This document shows, piece after piece, positions 7,106 to 13,470 of a DNA stretch of 28,470 bases (within the stretch, counting starts at the first letter, position 1; each line of letters starts with the position of its first letter). The notes below the pieces were generated by a model that was not told the DNA's origin, searched no databases, and was given only the letters and a program-made list of their open reading frames with translations. The stretch is taken from positions 1-28,470 of IMG/VR virus record IMGVR_UViG_3300050821_003174, one strand, 5' to 3'. Source of the stretch: a virus. A program made the translations under genes and the position numbers.

Positions 7106-7455
7106 CGCTCATCTTTCTTGGTCTTGTCATAGCATTCAAGGCAGACATAATCTCTAATATCTATAATCACTCCCTTTCCAGCGTCATATTTCTTTTTTAT
7201 AGCTCTTTGGAATCCTATAAATCCATCAATCTTATTATTACATTTAAAGCATACTAGATTTGGATTAAAGGTCGTGCCCTTCGCTGCCATTAACTTTCCC
7301 ATACTCACAGAACATAATCCTTGTGATATAACTTCAGGATCTTTGCTGCATTTCTCATGCAACTTCTTTGTATCTCCAGTAGGATCATAAAGGTTATCGC
7401 AATGCTCATTAAGGCATCGCATCTCTTCAGGCCACATGCATCTAAAACATTTCAT
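7102..7455 (-). CDS. Zinc-finger-like hypothetical protein
   Basis: A 117-residue protein starting MKCFRCMWPEEMRC at ATG 7455, preceded by AAGG six bases upstream; a GTG two codons earlier is possible. It has three Cys clusters: CFRC/RC at the N-terminus, CFKC in the middle (NLVCFKCNNKIDGFIG) and CLEC near the C-terminus, suggesting two zinc ribbons. The basic end KTKKDER and ribbon layout suggest nucleic-acid binding, unproven. Confidence 0.65.
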   Translation of the reverse strand: MKCFRCMWPEEMRCLNEHCDNLYDPTGDTKKLHEKCSKDPEVISQGLCSVSMGKLMAAKGTTFNPNLVCFKCNNKIDGFIGFQRAIKKKYDAGKGVIIDIRDYVCLECYDKTKKDER

Positions 7456-7464
7456 CTTCACCCT

Positions 7465-7659
7465 TCATAGTTCATCTTCGTAGTCTGCAGAGCTCTTTAC
7501 CCATTTAAGCCTTTTGGAATCTGTTTCGTGTAGCTCCATACCAAATATCGCCACCCTATTCTTTCCGCAATCTATTCTGTAGCATTGCTTATCGTCCCAC
7601 TGGACTGGATCAATGATGCATTGAGGGCATTCTTGCTTTAAGAACTCATATCTTGTCAT
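7465..7659 (-). CDS. Hypothetical protein, 64 residues
   Basis: The protein starts MTRYEFLKQECPQCIIDP and ends SSADYEDEL. The ribosome site GCAGGA lies 5 nt before the ATG. It has one CPQC pair and two further cysteines (CYRIDC). It resembles other small acidic proteins in this block but no family is recognised. Confidence 0.6.
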   Translation of the reverse strand: MTRYEFLKQECPQCIIDPVQWDDKQCYRIDCGKNRVAIFGMELHETDSKRLKWVKSSADYEDEL

Positions 7660-7819
7660 TGATGTCCTGCTTATACTTCACAATGATATCCAACAACCTT
7701 GATACTTCATGCTTTAGCCCCGCAACTCTATTATCCCTCAAATGACAGCCCTTACACTTGTCTTCTCGTTCTTTCTGTATATCATGCGCCATTGCATTGA
7801 GTAGTGATCGTTCATTCAT
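7646..7819 (-). CDS. Coiled-coil microprotein with CxxC
   Basis: A 57-residue ORF beginning MNERSLLNAMAHDIQKERED with an internal CKGCH and a heptad-like C-terminal half (GLKHEVSRLLDIIVKYK). GAGGG lies 6 nt upstream. The start overlaps the stop of the lipoprotein-like gene (ATGA) and the end overlaps the following gene by 14 nt. Likely a real coupled gene; function unknown. Confidence 0.6.
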   Translation of the reverse strand: MNERSLLNAMAHDIQKEREDKCKGCHLRDNRVAGLKHEVSRLLDIIVKYKQDINDKI

Positions 7820-8082
7820 TTCTTACCCTCGATATATTTCTCTGAAAGAACATCAACATATAAACCACTTGAACTTGGCGTTCTTGGCCTTGGCGTAACC
7901 CATGCATCTAATGTGTCCCTCTTAAGCTCTTCTGCTTCATTGAGTATAAATGCTACGCGTCTCTGTAGATGTTGCGTCTGAGTTGATTTATCGACTGTAG
8001 TTATTTGCTTGATGCGCTTTTTGCAACACCAAAAAGAGAACCCCGTGGTGGTTATCAATAGCAGGATAAATATCTTTTTCAT
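7816..8082 (-). CDS. Membrane-anchored or lipoprotein-like small protein
   Basis: An 88-residue protein with a basic start and hydrophobic segment (MKKIFILLLITTTGFSFW) followed by CCKKRIKQ. The Cys pair suggests lipidation, but the residues before it (SFW) do not fit the normal lipobox, so a simple N-terminal membrane anchor is equally likely. The remainder is polar, with a Pro/Arg/Ser patch (TPRPRTPSSSG). AAGGA lies just upstream. It shares with 5599-5889 the hydrophobic lead, Cys-Cys and basic run. Confidence 0.6.
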   Translation of the reverse strand: MKKIFILLLITTTGFSFWCCKKRIKQITTVDKSTQTQHLQRRVAFILNEAEELKRDTLDAWVTPRPRTPSSSGLYVDVLSEKYIEGKK

Positions 8083-8294
8083 TGCATCCTTAAGTGTTCA
8101 CTTATTATAGGCTCCAATAATCTACGGACAAGCTCAGCACAATATGAACTATATCTTTTACCGCAAGACCTGAATCCCTTTCGAGCCCCTGATAACTTCC
8201 CGCATTCGTTCAGCATCTTATGTATCTTCCATGCGCTGATATTTATAGACCGCTTCTTAATTCGTTTCCATAAGATACGACTAAGCTTTATCAT
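8079..8294 (-). CDS. Basic hypothetical protein, 71 residues
   Basis: The protein is strongly basic (MIKLSRILWKRIKKRSINIS), with an Arg/Lys-rich middle (GARKGFRSCGKRYSSYC) and a helical end. The charge suggests nucleic-acid binding, though no domain is recognised. It overlaps its upstream neighbour by 14 nt and its downstream one by four (ATGA). Confidence 0.55.
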   Translation of the reverse strand: MIKLSRILWKRIKKRSINISAWKIHKMLNECGKLSGARKGFRSCGKRYSSYCAELVRRLLEPIISEHLRMQ

Positions 8295-8466
8295 CGAGAT
8301 TATCCGTATGCAACTTCCACAATCTCATGCGAACGTCCAAATCAGCTGTAAATCGTTCTTCCATTTCTGCCGAGGCTATAGCTAACTGCCTCATGGCATC
8401 TTCGGGATACTTAGCCTTATAGTAATCCATAATTTCGTACGCCCTATCAAAAGTAGCCTTATTCAT
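8281..8466 (-). CDS. Hypothetical helical protein, 61 residues
   Basis: Start at ATG 8466 (MNKATFDRAYEIMDYYKAKY) is favoured: GGTGAG lies 6 nt upstream and the ATG overlaps the stop of the upstream membrane microgene (ATGA). An earlier ATG at 8502 has a poor ribosome site. The protein is predicted all-helical and acidic, ending in LWKLHTDNLDDKA. No family recognised. Confidence 0.6.
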   Translation of the reverse strand: MNKATFDRAYEIMDYYKAKYPEDAMRQLAIASAEMEERFTADLDVRMRLWKLHTDNLDDKA

Positions 8467-8579
8467 ATCGTACTCACCATCATCCACAAAAGAATAAACC
8501 ATCCCGACAACTCTGGATCGCAATAGGTAGCCAAGTAATAAAATATGGCAATGCAGCCAACGTACTTCAACAACTTCAC
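8463..8579 (-). CDS. Single-pass membrane microprotein, 38 residues
   Basis: GTG start at 8579 overlapping the upstream stop (GTGA) and TGA stop overlapping the next ATG. The peptide is almost entirely hydrophobic: MKLLKYVGCIAIFYYLATY, a short CDPE turn, then GWFILLWMMVSTI. This predicts one or two short membrane segments. AAGG lies 4 nt before the GTG. Candidate roles are holin-like, antiholin or exclusion peptide; none is demonstrated. Confidence 0.55.
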   Translation of the reverse strand: MKLLKYVGCIAIFYYLATYCDPELSGWFILLWMMVSTI

Positions 8580-8845
8580 GGGGCCTTATCCTTGATACCC
8601 TGCATATCTATAATAAAATCATAGAGCTTCTTAGCATCATACTTATCTGTTATGAAATATATCTGGGCAACCCCATCTATCAAAGCGCATATAGGCATGT
8701 GATATGTATCTGCAGGTCTTGTTGCCTTGTATTCTTTAATCTCTCGAGCAGCCTGTTTGTAGATATTGACCCATTCAGGCCTATTTGCCACATCGGCAAC
8801 TATATCTTCCAGCTTTCTATAGTTACCGTTACTATCTTTTAACAT
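8576..8845 (-). CDS. Hypothetical protein, 89 residues
   Basis: ATG at 8845 with GGAG 7 nt upstream; a GTG one codon earlier is also possible. The protein begins MLKDSNGNYRKLEDIVADVA and ends with IIDMQGIKDKAP. It appears mixed alpha/beta, with a central hydrophobic patch (MPICALIDGVAQIYFIT). No family recognised. It overlaps the upstream stop and the downstream GTG. Confidence 0.6.
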   Translation of the reverse strand: MLKDSNGNYRKLEDIVADVANRPEWVNIYKQAAREIKEYKATRPADTYHMPICALIDGVAQIYFITDKYDAKKLYDFIIDMQGIKDKAP

Positions 8846-9102
8846 CACTCTTCTCCTTCAAGCGGAACCCTTACTAATACGCCATCACAAGCATGGTCAG
8901 CAACTTTACATCCAGTACAATTGACCATCTTATATGGGACAATATATCTCTTCGGCTGATCAAAGCATCTCGGAATCAATTCACAAGTTATGGGAATACG
9001 GACATAAGTAGACAGTTTCTCTTTACGCCCAGACAAGCTCAAATTCTGTAGGTCGTCCACACAATTACGACATACTTTAAACATCTTAAACATTCGAGTC
9101 AT
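8845..9102 (-). CDS. Cys-rich hypothetical protein, 85 residues
   Basis: Start ATG 9102 (MTRMFKMFKVCRNCVDDL) with AAGGA 5 nt upstream, inside the end of the upstream gene. Cysteines occur as CRNC, ITCELIPRC and CTGC/HAC, so one or two zinc sites or an iron-sulphur site are possible. A longer reading from 9246 would mostly shadow the neighbouring gene and is rejected. Function unknown. Confidence 0.65.
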   Translation of the reverse strand: MTRMFKMFKVCRNCVDDLQNLSLSGRKEKLSTYVRIPITCELIPRCFDQPKRYIVPYKMVNCTGCKVADHACDGVLVRVPLEGEE

Positions 9103-9661
9103 CGTTATCCTTATGTGGTAATCGATCAGGAACAACCGAAGTTGGCGCATATCTCTGGATTGTGATATTAACATTACCCTTATTTGCTGCTGTATCTTGA
9201 GCAAGTCTTGCCTTCCACTCAGCATGCGCTTTATGTTCAGGGTCATACATAGCCATAGTGGTATGTATCATCCCTGCATTGAGCTCATTTCTAAGGCCGC
9301 CCCTCTCGCGTCTATTGCCAATCATATACTTTGAGTGCTTGTAGGCTGCCGCTAACTGTGGATACTTATCACATAAATGCATTGCTTGTGAATACTCAAT
9401 TCCATTATCGATAAACCAGTCAGTTGCCTTGAGGACGTCTGGCCTCTTTGCAAAGGCTACTAATTCCTTTGCCCATCTATCTGCAGTAGTACTCGTAAAC
9501 AGCTTTAATAAATTATCATTGAAATCGTAATATTCTTCGTAGGAAATGTTGGCATTCGTCGCTACTAGTGTAATATCGCTTATTGGAACTAGGGCTGCAG
9601 CTCTCTTCTTGGCCATTGTTCTCTTGAATTTATCTGATTTTGATTTGGCAGCATCTGTCAT
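9086..9661 (-). CDS. Putative small terminase subunit
   Basis: A 191-residue, Lys-rich protein. The N-terminus (MTDAAKSKSDKFKRTMAKKR) is basic and disordered. The centre resembles TerS-type phage proteins as I remember them: SQAMHLCDKYPQLAAAYKHS, then IGNRRERGGLRNELNAGMI and TTMAMYDPEHKAHAEWKARL. Such proteins recognise the packaging site and load TerL. It lies about 4 kb upstream of TerL in the same orientation, with microgenes in between, and next to rusA. The family call is tentative. Confidence 0.45.
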   Translation of the reverse strand: MTDAAKSKSDKFKRTMAKKRAAALVPISDITLVATNANISYEEYYDFNDNLLKLFTSTTADRWAKELVAFAKRPDVLKATDWFIDNGIEYSQAMHLCDKYPQLAAAYKHSKYMIGNRRERGGLRNELNAGMIHTTMAMYDPEHKAHAEWKARLAQDTAANKGNVNITIQRYAPTSVVPDRLPHKDNDDSNV

Positions 9662-10116
9662 TTACCGCAACCCCCACACTTCTTCTCATCAATGTATGGC
9701 GTTCCATCCAAGAAGATTGTCATTTCAGTTAATGTAAATTCTGTCCTTGGGTTCTTGTCCCATAACTTGAGTGCAGTGATCTTTGCAATAATACAATCAT
9801 CATGAAACAGAATGTCTTTTGACATAGAATCAATTAAGAATTTACATAAATTATCAAGATCGGGAATTCTAATGTGTGCTTGTTGATCTCGCTCCCCACG
9901 GTAAGTACGACGACCATCGACCATAGGCAAATAGAAAATCACATTAAGATGTAATGGGCCGGTCCATAGCGGATCGTTGCCTAGCGTTGTTTTTATGGCC
10001 CATCCGTAAGATTCCTTCTCTTCCTTCTGAGTGTCAAAGCATCTCCCGCCATGCCTGCCCGGCCTTGCCCATGCTACTGGCTTGCCATGAATTACATATT
10101 TCTCTGATCTCAACAT
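9658..10116 (-). CDS. rusA: RusA-family Holliday junction resolvase
   Basis: A 152-residue homodimeric endonuclease that cuts four-way junctions. It shows the opening HGKPVAWARPGR and the key motif IPDLDNLCKFLIDSM, with D86, D88 and K92 matching the Asp-x-Asp-Asn...Lys pattern of RusA. A second acidic pair in FHDDCIIAKI (D106, D107) follows at the expected distance. The protein ends in CGGCGK, an unusual Cys tail. The ATG at 10116 has AAGGTGA about 4 nt upstream. It resolves recombination or replication intermediates before packaging, which fits with the ERF annealing proteins in the divergent operon. Confidence 0.9.
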   Translation of the reverse strand: MLRSEKYVIHGKPVAWARPGRHGGRCFDTQKEEKESYGWAIKTTLGNDPLWTGPLHLNVIFYLPMVDGRRTYRGERDQQAHIRIPDLDNLCKFLIDSMSKDILFHDDCIIAKITALKLWDKNPRTEFTLTEMTIFLDGTPYIDEKKCGGCGK

Positions 10117-10157
10117 AAGTTCACCTTATGTTGTTTGAGTGTAGCGAATCGAAGCAT
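10110..10157 (-). CDS. Possible 15-residue leader ORF before rusA
   Basis: MLRFATLKQHKVNLC is preceded by AAAGGAG at ideal spacing (ATAGT), one of the strongest ribosome sites here. Its stop lies seven bases inside rusA in another frame. It may couple or meter rusA translation; it may not make a stable product. It lies in the 85-nt gap between the replication gene and rusA. Confidence 0.35.
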   Translation of the reverse strand: MLRFATLKQHKVNLC

Positions 10158-10201
10158 ACTATCTCCTTTATACTATTATCAGAACCCCATTAAGCCTGCT
10201 G

Positions 10202-11350
10202 TTAATGAGAGACCTCATGGGCTACTGCCCCTTCGGTATTATTTTCCGTTACTCTAGTATTTTGCAAGGAGTTTGTATACTCGTATTCGGCAATCATCCA
10301 TTCAATGTCCTCTATGTCAGCCTTGGGGTTCCATTGATTAAGCTCTCGTATCTCTTTGATGAAATCCCCAATAGCAATTCCGTCATTGGTTAACCGAATC
10401 ACTTCCTCTTCAGCAGCTTTCTTATCGGCCTGTATTGCCAGCATCCTTTTGACGTTATAATCCAGCAATTCACTTCCTGAAGTTGAGTTGGCTATGTACT
10501 CTCTGCCCATCAAGAAGGCCATCTGCTCTTTCTCCATACGCTCTTCTTCCAGGTCAATGACATGTGAATCCAGAGTCACCGGATCATTCTCAAATCGGTA
10601 CTTGGCTGGCTTGGACTTGGTAAAGTCATTCGTCTTCCCTGAGGTTTTCCCGGCCACATGGCGGCATATCCCAGAAAGATAAGCGAATGTTCTTGGGTTC
10701 TTCTCTTTGGCACGCATCACTCTCAATGCAGTGGCAACTATTCTCTGGCTCCATTGGGACAATTGATATTTATCTCCAAATGAAAGTGGGATATCTGTAA
10801 TTTCATGCACATAGGGTGCAATGTAACTCTCAACAACGCTCATACTCTCTCCAATATGTTCCATTTGTGGGTTTACTTTACTCTTTGCTCCTTGAGCAAC
10901 CGTCGCGTAGGGATAATATCCCGTAGCCACGCGAAGCGTCTCTCTCTTTGTATCTCTACTAATATTAGTGTAACCGAATCTTGTTTGAAACAATTTAAAC
11001 ATTGGGAAGAATTTTAATTGCGGTATGACATGTTTTAATCGTTCTCGGTACTTAATATCAGTAAGTAGCTGTCCGGGACTGTAAAGACTGGTATCGAAGA
11101 ATCTCCCCGCGACATCCAGAACTCCATCTTCGCGCAATATCTTTATTTGTTCGTTGGCTGTTTTTCGGCAAGTTCCCATGTGTCTTGCTATAACACGCTG
11201 AGATGCCGAGCAATTACCATACCAATTGTATATTTGAGCTATATATTCAAGGCCTTTTAAGCAAAAAGGCTTGTATCTAAGGACTTTATTGACATGAACA
11301 TCATCTAATGTATAATTAATATCACTAATGAAATGACCTGCGTTTTTCAA
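10202..11350 (-). CDS. Winged-HTH replication initiator-like protein
   Basis: A 382-residue protein. Residues 30-95 form a likely winged helix (GLEYIAQIYNWYG, SASQRVIARHMGTCRKTANEQIKIL, REDGVLD), as in the DNA-binding ends of lambda O/DnaD-like phage replication proteins. The middle is basic (NPRTFAYLSGICRHVAGKTSG) and the C-terminus is acidic and helical with an ADKKAAEEEVIRL coil. It probably binds the phage origin and recruits the host helicase loader, but no helicase or loader is seen here. The start is TTG at 11350 with GAAGGG 8 nt upstream; an in-frame stop upstream excludes an earlier start. Confidence 0.7.
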   Translation of the reverse strand: MKNAGHFISDINYTLDDVHVNKVLRYKPFCLKGLEYIAQIYNWYGNCSASQRVIARHMGTCRKTANEQIKILREDGVLDVAGRFFDTSLYSPGQLLTDIKYRERLKHVIPQLKFFPMFKLFQTRFGYTNISRDTKRETLRVATGYYPYATVAQGAKSKVNPQMEHIGESMSVVESYIAPYVHEITDIPLSFGDKYQLSQWSQRIVATALRVMRAKEKNPRTFAYLSGICRHVAGKTSGKTNDFTKSKPAKYRFENDPVTLDSHVIDLEEERMEKEQMAFLMGREYIANSTSGSELLDYNVKRMLAIQADKKAAEEEVIRLTNDGIAIGDFIKEIRELNQWNPKADIEDIEWMIAEYEYTNSLQNTRVTENNTEGAVAHEVSH

Positions 11351-11385
11351 CTTTGATTCCCTTCGTCTTGCGGACTTAGCATCAT
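11347..11385 (-). CDS. Possible 12-residue leader ORF before the replication gene
   Basis: MMLSPQDEGNQS follows a strong AAGGAG with 7-nt spacing. Its TGA overlaps the TTG start of the replication gene (TTGA). The arrangement suggests that translation of the weak TTG start depends on ribosomes ending here. No peptide function is implied. Confidence 0.4.
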   Translation of the reverse strand: MMLSPQDEGNQS

Positions 11386-11455
11386 GTTAAAACTCCTTGT
11401 AGGTTGTCAGATCCTTGTGAAATCTGTTGAGTTGGTTCCAGTTAAATTACAAATA

Positions 11456-11480
11456 CCTCAGGAGAAATCCTGGGGTTTTT
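11456..11480 (+). terminator. Rho-independent terminator-like hairpin (plus orientation)
   Basis: An eight-pair stem (CCTCAGGA with TCCTGGGG, one G-T pair) closes a GAAA tetraloop and is followed by five T. It lies in the 177-nt gap between the replication gene leader and a DUF551 gene; nothing else is seen in that gap. The orientation is opposite to the flanking genes, so it would stop antisense transcripts. As a minus-strand hairpin it has only a broken U-rich tail. Confidence 0.5.
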
Positions 11481-11562
11481 GTTTGATGTGTTACATTCCA
11501 GCTTCAGTACGTAAGCCAGTAAGTGCCTATCATCCCAATGATGATACGACTCACGAATATTA

Positions 11563-11766
11563 CTATTTTTCTTCATTTGGAGCAAGTGGGAGCAGCATCC
11601 AGTGAGTTACATACAGATTATCTCCACAACAAACATTGTTACGCCAATAATCATCATCAATAAAATATGATGCAGATATAATCGGGCTTCCACATCCTTC
11701 ACGTGAAAATACTAATACTGGGTCACTATTCTTAGGCAGTTGTTCGCTACACTTAATCCACTTCAT
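11563..11766 (-). CDS. DUF551-like protein, second copy
   Basis: A 67-residue protein starting MKWIKCSEQLPKNSDPVLVF and ending YVTHWMLLPLAPNEEK. The W-I...LP...VLVF opening and THWMLLP ending are the DUF551 signature, more typical than in the copy at 6670-6963. AGAGAAG precedes the ATG, which overlaps the upstream stop (ATGA). Function of the family is unknown; it is frequent in phage accessory regions. Confidence 0.78.
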   Translation of the reverse strand: MKWIKCSEQLPKNSDPVLVFSREGCGSPIISASYFIDDDYWRNNVCCGDNLYVTHWMLLPLAPNEEK

Positions 11767-11936
11767 TGCTTCTCTTTTCTACGGGCTACTATTTCCATCA
11801 ACATATCCCCCATGTTCTTAATATCTGTGCACTCTTTACAGAAATAGAAATCACCTAAAGTAGCTACTCCCCTAAAACAATAATCATTTGATGGCTTGTT
11901 GCAATATGAACAAGTTTCAATTGGCCTGGTTTCCAT
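11763..11936 (-). CDS. Zinc-ribbon microprotein downstream of the regulator
   Basis: A 57-residue ORF with two CxxC pairs, TCSYCNK (C9, C12) and FCKEC (C33, C36), and a basic C-terminus (IVARRKEKQ). Start ATG 11936 overlaps the upstream TAA by one base; the stop overlaps the next ATG. This is a good zinc ribbon, likely binding DNA or RNA or a host protein, but not identified further. Confidence 0.7.
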   Translation of the reverse strand: METRPIETCSYCNKPSNDYCFRGVATLGDFYFCKECTDIKNMGDMLMEIVARRKEKQ

Positions 11937-12157
11937 TATTCACCTTCATTTACATAACTTTCAATAATACTCAATGTCCTAAAATCAACATCCCTTACCT
12001 GCCTCCAGAATCTATTGATAGTCATTGGATTCAGTTGTAACTTCTTAGCCACATCCAACTGGCTCAACTTTAATGCTTTCGCTTTATCAATCAGCTTATC
12101 TCTTAATATTTGCTGGTTCTCTGGGCTCTCAAATTGTTTCATACTCATTCTAGTCAT
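11936..12157 (-). CDS. Cro/CI-like HTH transcriptional regulator
   Basis: A 73-residue protein. Residues 20-60 contain a helix-turn-helix of the lambda repressor type (ALKLSQLDVAKKLQLNPMTI followed by NRFWRQ). It is too short for an oligomerisation or cleavage domain, so it is Cro-sized. GGAG lies 5 nt before the ATG. It is the first gene of the leftward operon and faces the rightward early operon, so it most likely controls the divergent promoters in 12158-12260. Confidence 0.8.
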   Translation of the reverse strand: MTRMSMKQFESPENQQILRDKLIDKAKALKLSQLDVAKKLQLNPMTINRFWRQVRDVDFRTLSIIESYVNEGE

Positions 12158-12260
12158 AGCTGCTCCATGTATAATCGATATAATAAGTATATTATAGTTG
12201 ATCTTATATTATATGTATAGTAAGATGTTTGTATATGAATAACATCTACTGAAGGACAAA
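12158..12260 (+). promoter_or_regulatory. Divergent promoter/operator region
   Basis: A 103-nt, very AT-rich gap between the HTH gene and the rightward operon. It contains a perfect inverted repeat TATAATA-AGTA-TATTATA (12179-12196) and a second imperfect one with ATCTTA/TAAGAT arms just to its right. A rightward promoter can be read as TTGATC, 17 nt, TAAGAT; a leftward TATAAT box lies inside the first palindrome. These are plausible operators for the adjacent HTH protein. Rightward translation begins after GAAGGA. Confidence 0.6.
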
Positions 12261-12497
12261 ATGATTACACAAATGGTAGCTCACATAAACCAGGTGAATG
12301 AAAACTACAACAAGATTAGATCTGCACAACAAGCTGTCATTGTAGAATTATCTACTGATGCTTCCCCAGAAGCCAAGGTAGCCATCGCTGCATTTGAAGC
12401 AATGCAAAAGGATCAGGAGAAAGTTTCTGAAAGCTGGCAGAAGTTATCAGATGACCTGACAAGAATGAGCGCAACTCCAAATAAAGTTCTTAAATGA
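12261..12497 (+). CDS. First gene of the rightward operon, hypothetical
   Basis: A 78-residue helical protein (MITQMVAHINQVNENYNKIR) with a Lys/Glu-rich C-terminal half (AMQKDQEKVSESWQKLSDDL). AAGGACAAA precedes the ATG. It resembles the product of 12607-12786 in its small size, helical nature and AMQK motif, so the two could be distant relatives. No family recognised. Confidence 0.65.
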   Translation: MITQMVAHINQVNENYNKIRSAQQAVIVELSTDASPEAKVAIAAFEAMQKDQEKVSESWQKLSDDLTRMSATPNKVLK

Positions 12498-12607
12498 AAT
12501 ATATTTCAGAGTACGATATCTGCGACGAGACGTGCCAAGGAAGGGTTTGCTATTCTTGCGAAGTAGACGACGATTGTGATTGTGAATTAGAAAAGGTCAT
12601 TAAATAA
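12494..12607 (+). CDS. Acidic Cys-rich microprotein, 37 residues
   Basis: It reads MKYISEYDICDETCQG then RVCYSCEVDDDCDCELEK. Six cysteines in 37 residues suggest one metal site. It overlaps the previous gene by ATGA and the next by TAATG, good evidence that it is translated. Function unknown. Confidence 0.6.
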   Translation: MKYISEYDICDETCQGRVCYSCEVDDDCDCELEKVIK

Positions 12608-12786
12608 TGTTAACAGCAATATGGCAACAGATGTGCCAAGAATCAACCAAGATTCATGTAGCTCAACAGGCAATAGATAAGCATGGGCCAACAGATGTTC
12701 TGAGGGCTGAAGTGATTGCTGCAATGCAAAAGAATAAAGAGCTCATGAAGGATTGGAACACAATTAAAAGGTTAAAGAATGACTAA
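12607..12786 (+). CDS. Helical hypothetical protein, 59 residues
   Basis: Starts MLTAIWQQMCQESTKIHVAQ and ends NTIKRLKND. Wholly helical and polar. Start overlaps the preceding TAA by one base and the end overlaps the ERF gene by eight bases. Possibly a partner of the ERF protein downstream, inferred only from coupling. Confidence 0.55.
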   Translation: MLTAIWQQMCQESTKIHVAQQAIDKHGPTDVLRAEVIAAMQKNKELMKDWNTIKRLKND

Positions 12787-13399
12787 TAAATCACTTATGT
12801 CTGCCCTTATGGCAATGCATGCTGAGTTTGGCGTGATCCTTGAGAAGGATAAGAAGGGGAACCGGGGGACTTACACTTCCCTTCCAGGTGTATTGAGCCA
12901 AATACATCATATGACAAAGAAACATGGATTGGTGCTTTTACAAGCACCAATTTTCCGGGACGGCATGCAATTACTCTATACAAAACTATTTCATCCAGAA
13001 AGTTCAATGGATATTGAATGCGTATCAATACTAACTCCAACTCCTAATGCACCAAGTGCAGACCAAGCATATGGATCATCAATGACCTATCATAGGCGAT
13101 ATGATGCTATGGCTTTATGTGGGTTGTTCTGTGATGAAGATCCATCAGACCATGACGGCTGGGATGATCATAAGCGATCATCTCCTCAGCATGAAGGCTT
13201 GCGGAAGGATCATGAAGTCCCACAACAAGCACCAGGATCAAGCATGATCAACGAAAAGCAAGTTGGACTATTAGCGTATAAACTCAAAGGTAAAGATGAA
13301 CTAAGATCGCAATTGATTGGTGCATATGGGTCCCTTGAGAAGATCCCATCAAATAAAATGAATGCTGTCCTTGAGCGCATAGAAAGTGATGGAAAATGA
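12779..13399 (+). CDS. erf: ERF-family single-strand annealing protein
   Basis: A 206-residue protein. The ERF core covers residues 5-130: MSALMAMHAEFGVILEKDKK, then YTSLPGVLSQIHHMTKKHGL and the diagnostic YGSSMTYHRRYDAMALCGLF followed by an acidic CDEDPSDHDG. The middle is a His/Ser/Pro linker. The C-terminal 60 residues (INEKQVGLLAYKLKG...) form a small helical domain. ERF (P22-type) anneals complementary single strands for recombination and genome circularisation or concatemer formation. A second ERF-like protein is encoded 70 bases downstream. Confidence 0.88.
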   Translation: MTNKSLMSALMAMHAEFGVILEKDKKGNRGTYTSLPGVLSQIHHMTKKHGLVLLQAPIFRDGMQLLYTKLFHPESSMDIECVSILTPTPNAPSADQAYGSSMTYHRRYDAMALCGLFCDEDPSDHDGWDDHKRSSPQHEGLRKDHEVPQQAPGSSMINEKQVGLLAYKLKGKDELRSQLIGAYGSLEKIPSNKMNAVLERIESDGK

Positions 13400-13470
13400 T
13401 TGCAGTATGCCTCTGTTTTTCAGTAGTAACATTTGTATTAGGATACTTTATGTCAAGATCGAGTAAATAA
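13396..13470 (+). CDS. Single-pass membrane peptide, 24 residues
   Basis: MIAVCLCFSVVTFVLGYF followed by a polar MSRSSK tail: one transmembrane helix with a positive end. It is tucked exactly between the two ERF genes, overlapping both (ATGA and TAATG). The overlap argues for translation; its role is unknown. Confidence 0.5.
   Translation: MIAVCLCFSVVTFVLGYFMSRSSK

Noticed and set aside
11384-11605. 73-codon plus-strand frame in the gap upstream of the replication gene
   Set aside because: It runs through a clear terminator hairpin, has no ribosome site and overlaps the DUF551 gene on the other strand.
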